Shown piece after piece: positions 30,928 to 39,294 of a DNA stretch of 64,000 bases (position 1 is its first letter; the number at the start of each line of letters is the position of its first letter). Position numbers and translations under genes: made by a program. This stretch comes from Myxococcus sp. CA023 (GTDB taxonomy: Bacteria; Myxococcota; Myxococcia; Myxococcales; Myxococcaceae). The DNA lies in the NCBI RefSeq assembly GCF_010998615.1, contig NZ_JAAEAH010000002.1, forward strand, positions 140,460-204,459. Reading direction: 5' to 3'. The notes beneath the pieces were generated by a model. It was not told the origin of the DNA, made no database searches, and saw only the letters and a program-made list of their open reading frames with translations.

Positions 30928-31437
30928 TCAGTTGATCTGGACCTTCCCGCCCTTGATGCGCTGCACCTGCTCCGCCTCGGTCCGGATGTTGACGCCGCGC
31001 AGGATGACGTCTCCGTTGCGACGCAGGGTGAGGCTCGCCTTCCCACACTTCAGCGTGACTTCTTCCCGCGCCTCGAGGCTCACCTGCTTGCCATCCACCT
31101 CGGCTTCCCGTGGACCGGCGTCCAGTGACTCAAGGAGGGCCTCCGTGAGCGGCGCGGGGCTGTTGCGCTGAACGAGCCCGACGAGGACAGGCAGGGCGGG
31201 GTTTCCCTCCTCGAAGAGCAGGAGCGCTCCCTGCCGCTCCACCGAAGCGCGCCGAATGGCGTCCGGCGCCAGCTCCACCGTGGTGCGCACAGGGAGCGGA
31301 CCGCGACGGTTGCCCTCGAAGTCCACCAGCAGCACCCCGTTCGCGCTCGCCCCGGCCACCCACCCCACTCGCGGCGCGAGGATGAGCTCTTCGGAGAAGG
31401 CCGCGCGGGGTTTGCCGCTGCGATGGGACGCGTCCAT
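30928..31437 (-). CDS. DUF6484 domain protein (type VI secretion associated)
   Basis: 169 residues. The N-terminal half reads as an OB-like beta domain (RVGWVAGASANGVLLVDFEG, then PLPVRTTVELAPD), and the C-terminal half carries a short beta-helix-like strand series (KQVSLEAREEVTLKCGKAS, LTLRRNGDVILRGVNI), similar to the gp5/VgrG spike stalk. DUF6484 proteins accompany PAAR-like tips and probably help build or load the spike. It begins three bases after the PAAR-like gene, and the toxin gene follows after 87 bases. Confidence 0.7.
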   Translation of the reverse strand: MDASHRSGKPRAAFSEELILAPRVGWVAGASANGVLLVDFEGNRRGPLPVRTTVELAPDAIRRASVERQGALLLFEEGNPALPVLVGLVQRNSPAPLTEALLESLDAGPREAEVDGKQVSLEAREEVTLKCGKASLTLRRNGDVILRGVNIRTEAEQVQRIKGGKVQIN

Positions 31438-31440
31438 GGT

Positions 31441-31905
31441 CTAGAGCTCCTTCCCACAGGTATCGCAGGGGAGTTCCTCGGGCCGCTTGCCGAGCCCGAC
31501 GACGGGCGGCTGCAGCAGCGGCGCCGGAGGCGTGTTCTTGTCGTTGTGCAGCATGAGGTCGAAGGCGCGCGCCACGTTCTTTCCCTCGAACTGCACATCG
31601 AAGGAGTAGTTGACGAACTCGGCCTTGCCCTTCGTCTTGCCAGAAACCACGCCGCCGCCCGCGGTGCCAGCCTCGTCTCCGGTGCTCATCTTGAAGCTGG
31701 AGTCCTTCACGCACACCGGGTTGCCCCCCACGGAGACCTTCTTGGTGCCCTGGTCGGTATCCGAGGACCTGGCGATGTTGGGATAGGGAATGGGAATCGG
31801 CCCGGCGGGGCTTGGCGTCTTGCACACGTCCGGGAAGGCGACGGTGACACCATTGGAGTCCTTGGTGACAACGGACATCTTGTTCACGCCAACGGCATTG
31901 GCCAT
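31441..31905 (-). CDS. PAAR-like protein (DUF4150), type VI spike tip
   Basis: 154 residues. The start MANAVGVNKMSVVTKDSNG is typical of DUF4150 PAAR-like proteins. VCKTPSPAGPIPIPYPNIA, the KKVSVGGNPVCVKDSSF strand pair and the SGDEAGTAGGGVVSGKTKG loop are the conserved tip elements, and two Cys (CDTC) lie near the end. It should cap the VgrG spike and carry the AHH nuclease. It is the first gene of the minus-strand cargo cassette; no VgrG, Hcp or sheath gene is in the window, so the apparatus must be encoded elsewhere. The ATG at 31905 is chosen because homology starts there. Confidence 0.82.
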   Translation of the reverse strand: MANAVGVNKMSVVTKDSNGVTVAFPDVCKTPSPAGPIPIPYPNIARSSDTDQGTKKVSVGGNPVCVKDSSFKMSTGDEAGTAGGGVVSGKTKGKAEFVNYSFDVQFEGKNVARAFDLMLHNDKNTPPAPLLQPPVVGLGKRPEELPCDTCGKEL

Positions 31906-32003
31906 GGGCGAAAGCCTATCTCTTTTGAAATTCCATTGGCGACTCGCGGCAAGCAACAAGACCTCTGCGCAACATCAACAATCCTACCAAGCCTGCGCGT
32001 ATG

Positions 32004-32022
32004 TTGACACAAACACAGTCAA
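32004..32022. promoter_or_regulatory. Inverted repeat in the promoter region of the PAAR cassette
   Basis: TTGAC - nine bases - GTCAA lies about 100 bases upstream of the PAAR-like gene in an AT-rich stretch (31915-32045) that is unusual for this genome. Read on the minus strand it supplies a TTGACT hexamer that could be a -35 box. It could be an operator or a promoter. The rest of 31906-32194 shows no coding pattern. Confidence 0.3.
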
Positions 32023-32194
32023 TTACCCCCAAGCACCGCTCCGACCAACTAGGGATTGCGCACTTTGTGGGTGTTCGTTCCGGGGACTCCGGTAATGGGG
32101 CTGTGGCCCCAGCGCCGCTCAGGAACGGCTGGAGGCCCCGTCACGCGGTCACCCTTCCGAGGGGCCAGTGCAAACGCCCAGACGCGCCCCCAAC

Positions 32195-35100
32195 GCGTTG
32201 AACGCCTTTCGGCATCACGGCGAGCGGGATTATGAAGCCTTGGAACTGCGACTGCCGGAAGGAGTGCTCAACGCCTTTCGGCATCACGGAGAGCAAGACG
32301 GTCACCATGACCCAGATGACCAAGAGCGAGCGGTTGTGCTCAACGCCTTTCGGCATCACGGCGAGCGGGACACTGCGGACTGGAGGGTTGGGCGGCGGAC
32401 GGCGTCACGTGCTCAACGCCTTTCGGCATCACAGCGAGCGGGACTGCCCTTGGGGGTCGCGTGCAGGCCGCCCAGGCCGGGTGCTCAACGCCTTTCGGCA
32501 TCACGGCGAGCGGGACTGCTGTGCCTGGCGGCGCTCGCGTCGGTTCCGGGCGTGCTCAACGCCTTTCGGCATCACGGCGAGCGGGACCCTGGAGGACGGC
32601 ACGACGCAGGCGCACTCACCGCTGTGCTCAACGCCTTTCGGCATCACGGCGAGCGGGACGAATCTCCAGCGCCACGTCCGCGAGGATTTGCCGCGTGCTC
32701 AACGCCTTTCGGCATCACGGCGAGCGGGACAGACGACGGCTGACGCATTTGGGGAGGTGGCCGACGTGTGCTCAACGCCTTTCGGCATCACGGCGAGCGG
32801 GACCACGCTCGTTCCCTTCTTCGACTGGAGGGGCGTCAGGTGCTCAACGCCTTTCGGCATCACGGCGAGCGGGACTTCTCCTCGTCGCGGATCTCGTGCA
32901 ACGGGACGAGTGCTCAACGCCTTTCGGCATCACGGCGAGCGGGACGTACCATCGGCGCCGGAGATCTGTCGCGACTCGACAGCATGTGCTCAACGCCTTT
33001 CGGCATCACGGCGAGCGGGACGCCGCTGCAACGTCTGGTGCGCCTGCGGAAGGAGTGCTCAACGCCTTTCGGCATCACGGCGAGCGGGACTTGTGAAGAA
33101 GAGGCGCTGCGTCGGCGCATCACGTGCTCAACGCCTTTCGGCATCACGGCGAGCGGGACACTCGCCAAGCTGCTCGACGCAGCCGTGACTACCTTGTGCT
33201 CAACGCCTTTCGGCATCACGGCGAGCGGGACGTTGACCTCGGCGGCGCCAGCGGGGTCCAGGAAGTGCTCAACGCCTTTCGGCATCACGGCGAGCGGGAC
33301 CAATTTCGTGACCGTTTCCCTGAAGCCTATGGGGGAGTGCTCAACGCCTTTCGGCATCACGGCGAGCGGGACGCCATGGGGTGTCAGTGCGTCGTGGTAC
33401 CTGCTAGGGGTGCTCAACGCCTTTCGGCATCACGGCGAGCGGGACAGGTGTCGCTGGAGGCGCTGTCCCTGGTGACGGAGGAGTGCTCAACGCCTTTCGG
33501 CATCACGGCGAGCGGGACGCGGACCACCCAAGTGTACTCAAGGCGCTGAGTTATTCCGGGTGCTCAACGCCTTTCGGCATCACGGCGAGCGGGACTGACT
33601 GCCGCCATCACAGCCCCTCTGCGCAGCCGACGGTGCTCAACGCCTTTCGGCATCACGGCGAGCGGGACCGTCCGAGGTGGTGACAATCGCCCCGTGCTGG
33701 CGGGACGTGCTCAACGCCTTTCGGCATCACGGCGAGCGGGACCTTCAACGTCACCATCTACTTCGGCCAGCGCTCCGAGTGCTCAACGCCTTTCGGCATC
33801 ACGGCGAGCGGGACGTGTCGTAGAGGCCAACTACCCGGGGTTCTGCTCGGGTGCTCAACGCCTTTCGGCATCACGGCGAGCGGGACCTGGACTCCTTCTA
33901 CGCCAGTCCGCGCCAGTTGCGTGCTCAACGCCTTTCGGCATCACGGCGAGCGGGACCCTAGGAGGCGTGATGGCGACGGGCGACGTTGAACAGGAGTGCT
34001 CAACGCCTTTCGGCATCACGGCGAGCGGGACCGGAATGGGGTTGTTCATGCAGTCATTCCGCCAGGACAGTGCTCAACGCCTTTCGGCATCACGGCGAGC
34101 GGGACCGGGAGGAGATGGTGGCTGTGCTCTACGCGATCCTGTGCTCAACGCCTTTCGGCATCACGGCGAGCGGGACCTGGACCCAGGACGGGCAACGTGT
34201 CGCAATCCCTCGTGCTCAACGCCTTTCGGCATCACGGCGAGCGGGACTTGAGGACCGCCCCTGCCTTGCGGCGAGGGGAGAGTGCTCAACGCCTTTCGGC
34301 ATCACGGCGAGCGGGACGTAGGCGCCTGCGCTGTTCCGTCCGAGGACTCGTGCGTGCTCAACGCCTTTCGGCATCACGGCGAGCGGGACTCAACGCGGGC
34401 GAGCGCAACCGCTTCAGCCTCTAGTGCTCAACGCCTTTCGGCATCACGGCGAGCGGGACGATAGTCGGTCTATTGCTGCCCGGCTTGCGCTTAGTGTGCT
34501 CAACGCCTTTCGGCATCACGGCGAGCGGGACCCGGGAACGGCCCGTACGGCTGAGCCGGGTCAGGCGTGCTCAACGCCTTTCGGCATCACGGCGAGCGGG
34601 ACTATTCCCGCCGGCATTTCTCCGCACTGCAAAGCTTGCTGGTGCTCAACGCCTTTCGGCATCACGGCGAGCGGGACAGCCAGTCGGGTTGGCCCTCGAA
34701 GTCGGTGGAGTTGTGCTCAACGCCTTTCGGCATCACGGCGAGCGGGACATGTCGCCTACGGCAAGGCGTCGGCGGAACTCGAGTGCTCAACGCCTTTCGG
34801 CATCACGGCGAGCGGGACACCCAACCCCAAAGGAAACTCACCATGGCCCACAAGTGCTCAACGCCTTTCGGCATCACGGCGAGCGGGACCCTGGGGCCCT
34901 CGCGATGCACGAGAAGAGCGGGCTGTGCTCAACGCCTTTCGGCATCACGGCGAGCGGGACAGCGCCTGACCGGCTACGACACGACCGATGACCGGTGCTC
35001 AACGCCTTTCGGCATCACGGCGAGCGGGACCATTCGCTGGCCACCATGCGCCCAGCGCAGGCCGTAAGTGCTCAACGCCTTTCGGCATCACGGCGAGCGG

Positions 35101-35459
35101 GACGAGCCCGGAAAAATTTCGAGAAAAGCTTCTCCATATGTGCTCAACGCCTTTCGGCATCACGGCGAGCGGGACATGGGGAGGAACTGGTTGAAGCGAT
35201 TGAGAAGTAGTGCTCAACGCCTTTCGGCATCACGGCGAGCGGGACCACGAGGTGGCGGGCAAGGACGGGCAGGCGCTGTCGTGCTCAACGCCTTTCGGCA
35301 TCACGGCGAGCGGGACTGTGGGAGCCTTCGAGGTCGAAATACCCGGAAGCGTGTGCTCAACGCCTTTCGGCATCACGGCGAGCGGGACTTGTATGCGGCC
35401 ATGCGCCACGGCGACACCCACGAGTGCTCAACGCCTTTCGGCATCACGGCGAGCGGGAC
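32195..35459 (-). CRISPR. CRISPR array, 46 repeats and 45 spacers
   Basis: A 36-bp repeat recurs every 69-77 bases. On the minus (transcribed) strand it begins GTCCCGCTCGCC, has a short stem GCC-GAAA-GGC in the middle and ends TTGAGCAC, the expected 8-nt crRNA handle after Cas6 cutting. Spacers are 33-41 bases, and I saw no duplicates among those compared. Repeats at 32195 and 32264 are degenerate and the one at 32409 has one change, so the old end is at low coordinates. The leader and cas2 lie beyond 35460, and transcription runs from there toward 32195. Several spacers look like pieces of protein-coding DNA, one resembling a ribosome site plus start codon. Open frames across the array are artefacts of the repeat. 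Confidence 0.98.
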
Positions 35460-35709
35460 TGCCCGCCTGAATCTCCCAGCAATTCCAGCACCTTACAAAC
35501 CCCTTTTCAAGCACCTCCCCCTCCTTCACGCAGGTTGGCCGTCCCAGGCCCTACCCAGAATCACCAACCCTATGAAACCACTCGGCTTTTCATCGATCAT
35601 GCACCTATTCACCTGTCAAAGAGCCCCAACCCTATGAAATCACAAAGGAATCCGCCGTTTTCGCCGCTGCGGGTCTCCGCCACGGCGAGGTGCTTGATTG
35701 TCGCCTGCT
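35460..35709 (-). promoter_or_regulatory. CRISPR leader with a 14-bp direct repeat
   Basis: 250 bases between the array and cas2, AT-richer than the surroundings. Read on the minus strand, the element TTTCATAGGGTTGG occurs twice (35626-35639 and 35564-35577, 62 bases apart). A TTGACA hexamer (complement at 35614-35619) lies between the copies and is a candidate -35 box for array transcription. The two copies could be binding sites for integration-host-type factors or for Cas1-Cas2 docking. Confidence 0.7.
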
Positions 35710-36003
35710 TCACAGCACCTTGAACGGTGCGGGCTCCTCCGGCCAGTCCTCCTTCGCGTTGATGGCGCGCACGCGCTCCACGCACCCGCCACACAGCCCA
35801 ATCACTAACAACGTATCCACGGCATCCATCCGCCGCGACAGCTCCCAGCGCAGCTTCTCCCGGTCCCGGTCCGTCAGCGAGCAACGGAACACCGAGAGCT
35901 GCAACCACTCCCCATATCCCTTCAGCAGGGCATACACCTTCCGCCACCGCCGCGGGTCGCGGATGTCATAGGTAATCAGATACCAACGCCTCGGCTCGGC
36001 CAT
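35710..36003 (-). CDS. cas2: CRISPR-associated endonuclease Cas2
   Basis: 97 residues, normal Cas2 length. The first strand ends in [17 protein letters not shown], in which the Asp of TYDIRD is the conserved metal-site residue. [20 protein letters not shown] matches the QxSVFxxxL element of the ferredoxin fold. It forms the spacer-integration complex with Cas1. It is the last gene of the operon, three bases after the cas4-cas1 stop and next to the leader. Confidence 0.96.
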   Translation of the reverse strand: MAEPRRWYLITYDIRDPRRWRKVYALLKGYGEWLQLSVFRCSLTDRDREKLRWELSRRMDAVDTLLVIGLCGGCVERVRAINAKEDWPEEPAPFKVL

Positions 36004-36006
36004 GGC

Positions 36007-37668
36007 TCACCTCAAGCGGAACGTCGCGAACAGCCCCGGCTTGCCGGTCCACTCCTTCTCCAGCAGCCGCACCTCCAGCTCCACCAGCCGCGCGTAGCTG
36101 AGCGAGTACCCCAGCACGTTGTGCTTCCACGTCTCCCGCTTGCGCCGCTCGTACAGCTCGATGGCCTTCGCCCGCCCCGCCTTGCTGAGCCAGACGTGCT
36201 CGGACGTCACCTCGAAGTCCGCGTCCGCGTCCCACGCCCGCCGGTTCACCGAGGCCACCAGCGGCATGTCCGCCAGCGGCACTCGGAACAGCTCCATCAC
36301 ATCCAGCCCCAACGGCCCCGCCGTGCCCCGGGGCTGGTGGTAGAAGCCAAACGCCACGTCCAGTCCCACCGCCCGGATGGCCGCCTCCACCTCCCGGTGG
36401 ACCAACCCATATAGGAAGCCGAGCACCGCGTTGAACCGGTCCCTCGGAGGCCGCCGGTTGCGCCCGTCGAAGCGCAGCCGCGCGTCCACGTCCTCGCCTT
36501 GAAGGTACGGCAGTGCTCCGAAGTACCGCGCCGCGCCCGCGCCCTCCAACCCCAGGAGCACCTCCAGCGACGGCGCCTCCTCGCATTTCGGCAGCAACGC
36601 CCGGAGGTCCCGCACCGCCGAGGCCAGCACCTGACGCGACTCCGAATCACCGCGCGAGGCGCGAAGCAGGAAGCGGAGCTGCCCCTCCAGCTTCGCCGCC
36701 ACCAGGCGGCGGGCGAGCCCCAGACACACGGACGCCTGCCGTAGCGCCTCGAACTGCCGCAGCCGCCGGTGGATGTTGCCCGCCCCACCGCCCAATCCCC
36801 CCAGGTAGCGCCCCCCGGACGTGAACCAGTGCACGCCGATGTCGTTCTCCACGCAGTACGCCAGCGCCTGCGCACTCACCTGCACCGCCCCGTGCGCGAT
36901 GAGCGCCGACACCATGCGCCCTGGCTGCCTCGACGGCGCACCCTCCCCTTCCGGAGGCGTCACCACCAACTCCTCCGCCGCCCGCCCCACCCGCGCTCCA
37001 GGCGTCGCGACGTGCAGCACCTGCCGCACGTCGTCCTCCGGGAAGAGCCGGGGCCGCTCCTCCCCAGCTCGCTGCCGCTCCTCCTCCGGCAGGCACACGG
37101 GCGCCAGCGAGCACTTCGCGCACTTGCGCTCCTCCGGTGTCACGGGCGGCCGCTCCCGAGACGCACGCAGCAACCGGGCCCGCGTCACGGCCGCCGCCAC
37201 GTCGCCCCGCAGCGCCTCATCCAGCGGGAAGCGCACCGTCGTGTCCGTCTGGTGGTAACGGACCCGGCACTCCACGGGCGCCCCCGGGAAGCGCTCCTCC
37301 ACCAGGAGCGCGTAGGCCCCCGCCTGGAGCCGGTCACTTGGCCACGCCTCCGGCGCGTCGCTTCCAGGCGCATGGCGTCCGCGCTTGTGCTCGTAGACGA
37401 CCAGCGTCCCCTCCCGCGTCCTCACTGCGTCCACCCTTCCGTGCAGGCCCAATGCCTCACTCGCCAGCTCCAGCTCGACGCGCTCGCCCTCCTCCTGGAG
37501 CTGGATGTGCAGCCGCCGTCCCGCGAACACGGCGGCGTCCGCCACGCGCAACTCCTCCACTTCCTCCAGGTAGAAGAGCCGCTCGCAGTACGCCAGCGCG
37601 TGCAGCGCGTGCGTACGGATGGACGGCTCGCCGACGACAGGCTTCGGACTCGTGGATGATGCGTTCAT
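36007..37668 (-). CDS. cas4-cas1: Cas4-Cas1 fusion protein
   Basis: 553 residues. The Cas4 part (residues about 1-200) has the first iron-sulfur Cys in LAYCERLFYL, the nuclease residues in GRVDAV and VVYEHKRG, QAGAYALL, and the other Cys residues in ERKCAKCSLAPVCLP. The Cas1 part follows, with the metal ligands Glu (GLEGAGAARYFGAL), His (GFYHQPRG) and Asp (LGLDVMELFR). Cas4 trims and orients prespacers; Cas1 with Cas2 integrates them. Such fusions are typical of the MYXAN subtype. The ATG at 37668 is preferred to a TTG at 37713 that would abut the cas5 stop. Confidence 0.95.
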   Translation of the reverse strand: MNASSTSPKPVVGEPSIRTHALHALAYCERLFYLEEVEELRVADAAVFAGRRLHIQLQEEGERVELELASEALGLHGRVDAVRTREGTLVVYEHKRGRHAPGSDAPEAWPSDRLQAGAYALLVEERFPGAPVECRVRYHQTDTTVRFPLDEALRGDVAAAVTRARLLRASRERPPVTPEERKCAKCSLAPVCLPEEERQRAGEERPRLFPEDDVRQVLHVATPGARVGRAAEELVVTPPEGEGAPSRQPGRMVSALIAHGAVQVSAQALAYCVENDIGVHWFTSGGRYLGGLGGGAGNIHRRLRQFEALRQASVCLGLARRLVAAKLEGQLRFLLRASRGDSESRQVLASAVRDLRALLPKCEEAPSLEVLLGLEGAGAARYFGALPYLQGEDVDARLRFDGRNRRPPRDRFNAVLGFLYGLVHREVEAAIRAVGLDVAFGFYHQPRGTAGPLGLDVMELFRVPLADMPLVASVNRRAWDADADFEVTSEHVWLSKAGRAKAIELYERRKRETWKHNVLGYSLSYARLVELEVRLLEKEWTGKPGLFATFRLR

Positions 37669-37713
37669 GCCTTGGGGCCCCCCGCCCCGGTACCGCGTGA
37701 CAACGACAGACAA

Positions 37714-38358
37714 CTATCCAGCGCCCTCCGCGAGCGGGATGCGCGGAAGCCGTTGGAGCTCGGGAGCAGCCAAGACCTCTTCGAGCCGCCCCACCTCGTA
37801 GCGAGTGCCACGAGTGCCCACATGGTCCACCCAGACCGGCAGGGTGAGGGCACCGGTGGACGCTGTCAGGAAGGCCCGACAGCCCGCGGGTGGCCGCCCC
37901 TCCGGGAGCAGACGCGCGTCATTGATGAGGTGCGTGGACTCCCCGAGCGACCACGCCCCGGCCCGCGTCACGGAGCCGGGCTCACGTATCGCCCGGACGA
38001 CGCGGTCCTCCAGCGATTCACCCGAGTCCGGCTCCTCCCGGCTGTCGCACCAGACCACCAGGCGCGCATCGATGACGAGCTGTTGCTGGTCCGGCGCGGC
38101 GTTCTCGTCATTTCCCTTCGCGACCTTCAGGTTCTTCGACCGCCAGAAGGTGCGAAGCACCGTGCTGATGACAGGCGCGTTCAACAACCCCGCCGTCACG
38201 CGGCAGCCCCGGTGCCGCTCCCGGTCCTGCTCACCAACGAGCGAGAGCAACGCGCCGTAGCACGTCGCGGGCGGCGGCAGGACCTCGGTCTCCACCAGCT
38301 CGCGCGCCCGGCCCTTGCGCCAGCACGCCACGGGCACGGACAGTTCGAGCGCGATCAC
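37714..38358 (-). CDS. cas5: Cas5 (DevS-like) Cascade subunit
   Basis: 214 residues beginning at a GTG that overlaps the cas7 stop (GTGA). The N-terminal strand ALELSVPVACWRKG and the following LPPPATCYGALLSLVGE match the first RRM strand and glycine-poor loop of Cas5/DevS of MYXAN systems. LLNAPVISTVLRTFWRSKNL and THLINDARLL follow. Cas5 caps the 5' handle of the crRNA in Cascade. In Myxococcus xanthus the homologue DevS also takes part in control of sporulation; whether that holds here is unknown. Confidence 0.88.
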   Translation of the reverse strand: MIALELSVPVACWRKGRARELVETEVLPPPATCYGALLSLVGEQDRERHRGCRVTAGLLNAPVISTVLRTFWRSKNLKVAKGNDENAAPDQQQLVIDARLVVWCDSREEPDSGESLEDRVVRAIREPGSVTRAGAWSLGESTHLINDARLLPEGRPPAGCRAFLTASTGALTLPVWVDHVGTRGTRYEVGRLEEVLAAPELQRLPRIPLAEGAG

Positions 38359-39263
38359 TTCTTCCTCACCTCCAGCCGCTTGCACGCCGCGCGGCAGGCG
38401 GCGACCACGCCCGAGTGAAGCTCCGCGCCCGAGAGCACCTCGCGATCCTCCACGCCCAGCCCCTCCACCACCTGCCCGCCCAACACCAACTCCTTCGCGG
38501 GGACGTCGCCGCTCTTCACCTTTCGCAGCAGCGCGGCGAGCTCCACGCCCCCCGCGCGGGAGGACGGCTCGAAGGCATACAGGATGCGCGGCGCGGCCTC
38601 CTGGGTGAGCCGGAAGACGACCGACTCCGGACTGAAGTCGAAGAGGAAGCGGCCGTGGTTGCCCGCGACGGGCCCCAGCGCGCAGAGCTGGTTCAGCGCC
38701 GTCACGGCCCGGGCCGGCACTCGCAGCGCCTCCGGCGTCAGCGCCACGCCGTACTGATAGCGCGTCGCGTGCATCTCCGTCCCGTAGGGCACGGGGTTGC
38801 TGCCCTTCTTCTGCGCGGAGGGCGTGGCCCCAGGGCTCGCGGCGTTGAAGGTGACGTCCCCGGACCACGGCGTGAGGCTCACCGCCCGAGACACCTCCAG
38901 CACCGCGCGGCGGACCTTCGCCGTGCCCTTCTCCTTCTCCTGCTTCGCCCCCTCCGCGGACATGAAGCCCAGCAGGTCATCATCGATGTAGGTCTTCTCC
39001 TTCGACTTCCCCGACCAGGCGCTGAAGGCGGCGTCCTTCCACTCGTTGGCGCGTGACGCGTCGTCATAGGTGCGGTTGCACGGCTCCTGCTCATTCAAGC
39101 GCCGCCGCAAGGCGAAGCGGATGGACTCGGCGGAGACGGTGGTGTGGACCTGTCCGTTCCACACCAGCTTCTGGAGGCTGGTGATGTTTCCCTCGGTGAG
39201 GCCCCGGTTGTTGGCGGCGGTTCCCAGCGGCGTGACGAAAGCGGCGAAGACGTGAAGGCTCAT
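38355..39263 (-). CDS. cas7: Cas7 (DevR-like) Cascade backbone subunit
   Basis: 302 residues. HVFAAFVTPLGTAANNRG at the start, followed by KLVWNGQVHTTVSAESIR and FALRRRLNE, is the conserved N-terminus of the DevR/Cas7 family. LLGFMSAEGAK and VAGNHGRFLFDFSPES are further family elements. Several copies coat the spacer part of the crRNA. In M. xanthus the homologue DevR is needed for normal sporulation. The longer open frame upstream to 39464 lies inside cas8 and is not used; ATG 39263 is the family start. It is 31 bases after cas8 and overlaps cas5. Confidence 0.93.
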   Translation of the reverse strand: MSLHVFAAFVTPLGTAANNRGLTEGNITSLQKLVWNGQVHTTVSAESIRFALRRRLNEQEPCNRTYDDASRANEWKDAAFSAWSGKSKEKTYIDDDLLGFMSAEGAKQEKEKGTAKVRRAVLEVSRAVSLTPWSGDVTFNAASPGATPSAQKKGSNPVPYGTEMHATRYQYGVALTPEALRVPARAVTALNQLCALGPVAGNHGRFLFDFSPESVVFRLTQEAAPRILYAFEPSSRAGGVELAALLRKVKSGDVPAKELVLGGQVVEGLGVEDREVLSGAELHSGVVAACRAACKRLEVRKK

Positions 39264-39294
39264 GAATGGACTCCGGGAAGGTGTGTGGAGCTGC

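Noticed and set aside
32160..35640. Many overlapping open frames across the array that translate the repeat, such as LNAFRHHGERD or VPLAVMPKGVEH
   Set aside because: They follow the 36-bp repeat unit in every frame; the DNA is a CRISPR array, not coding.
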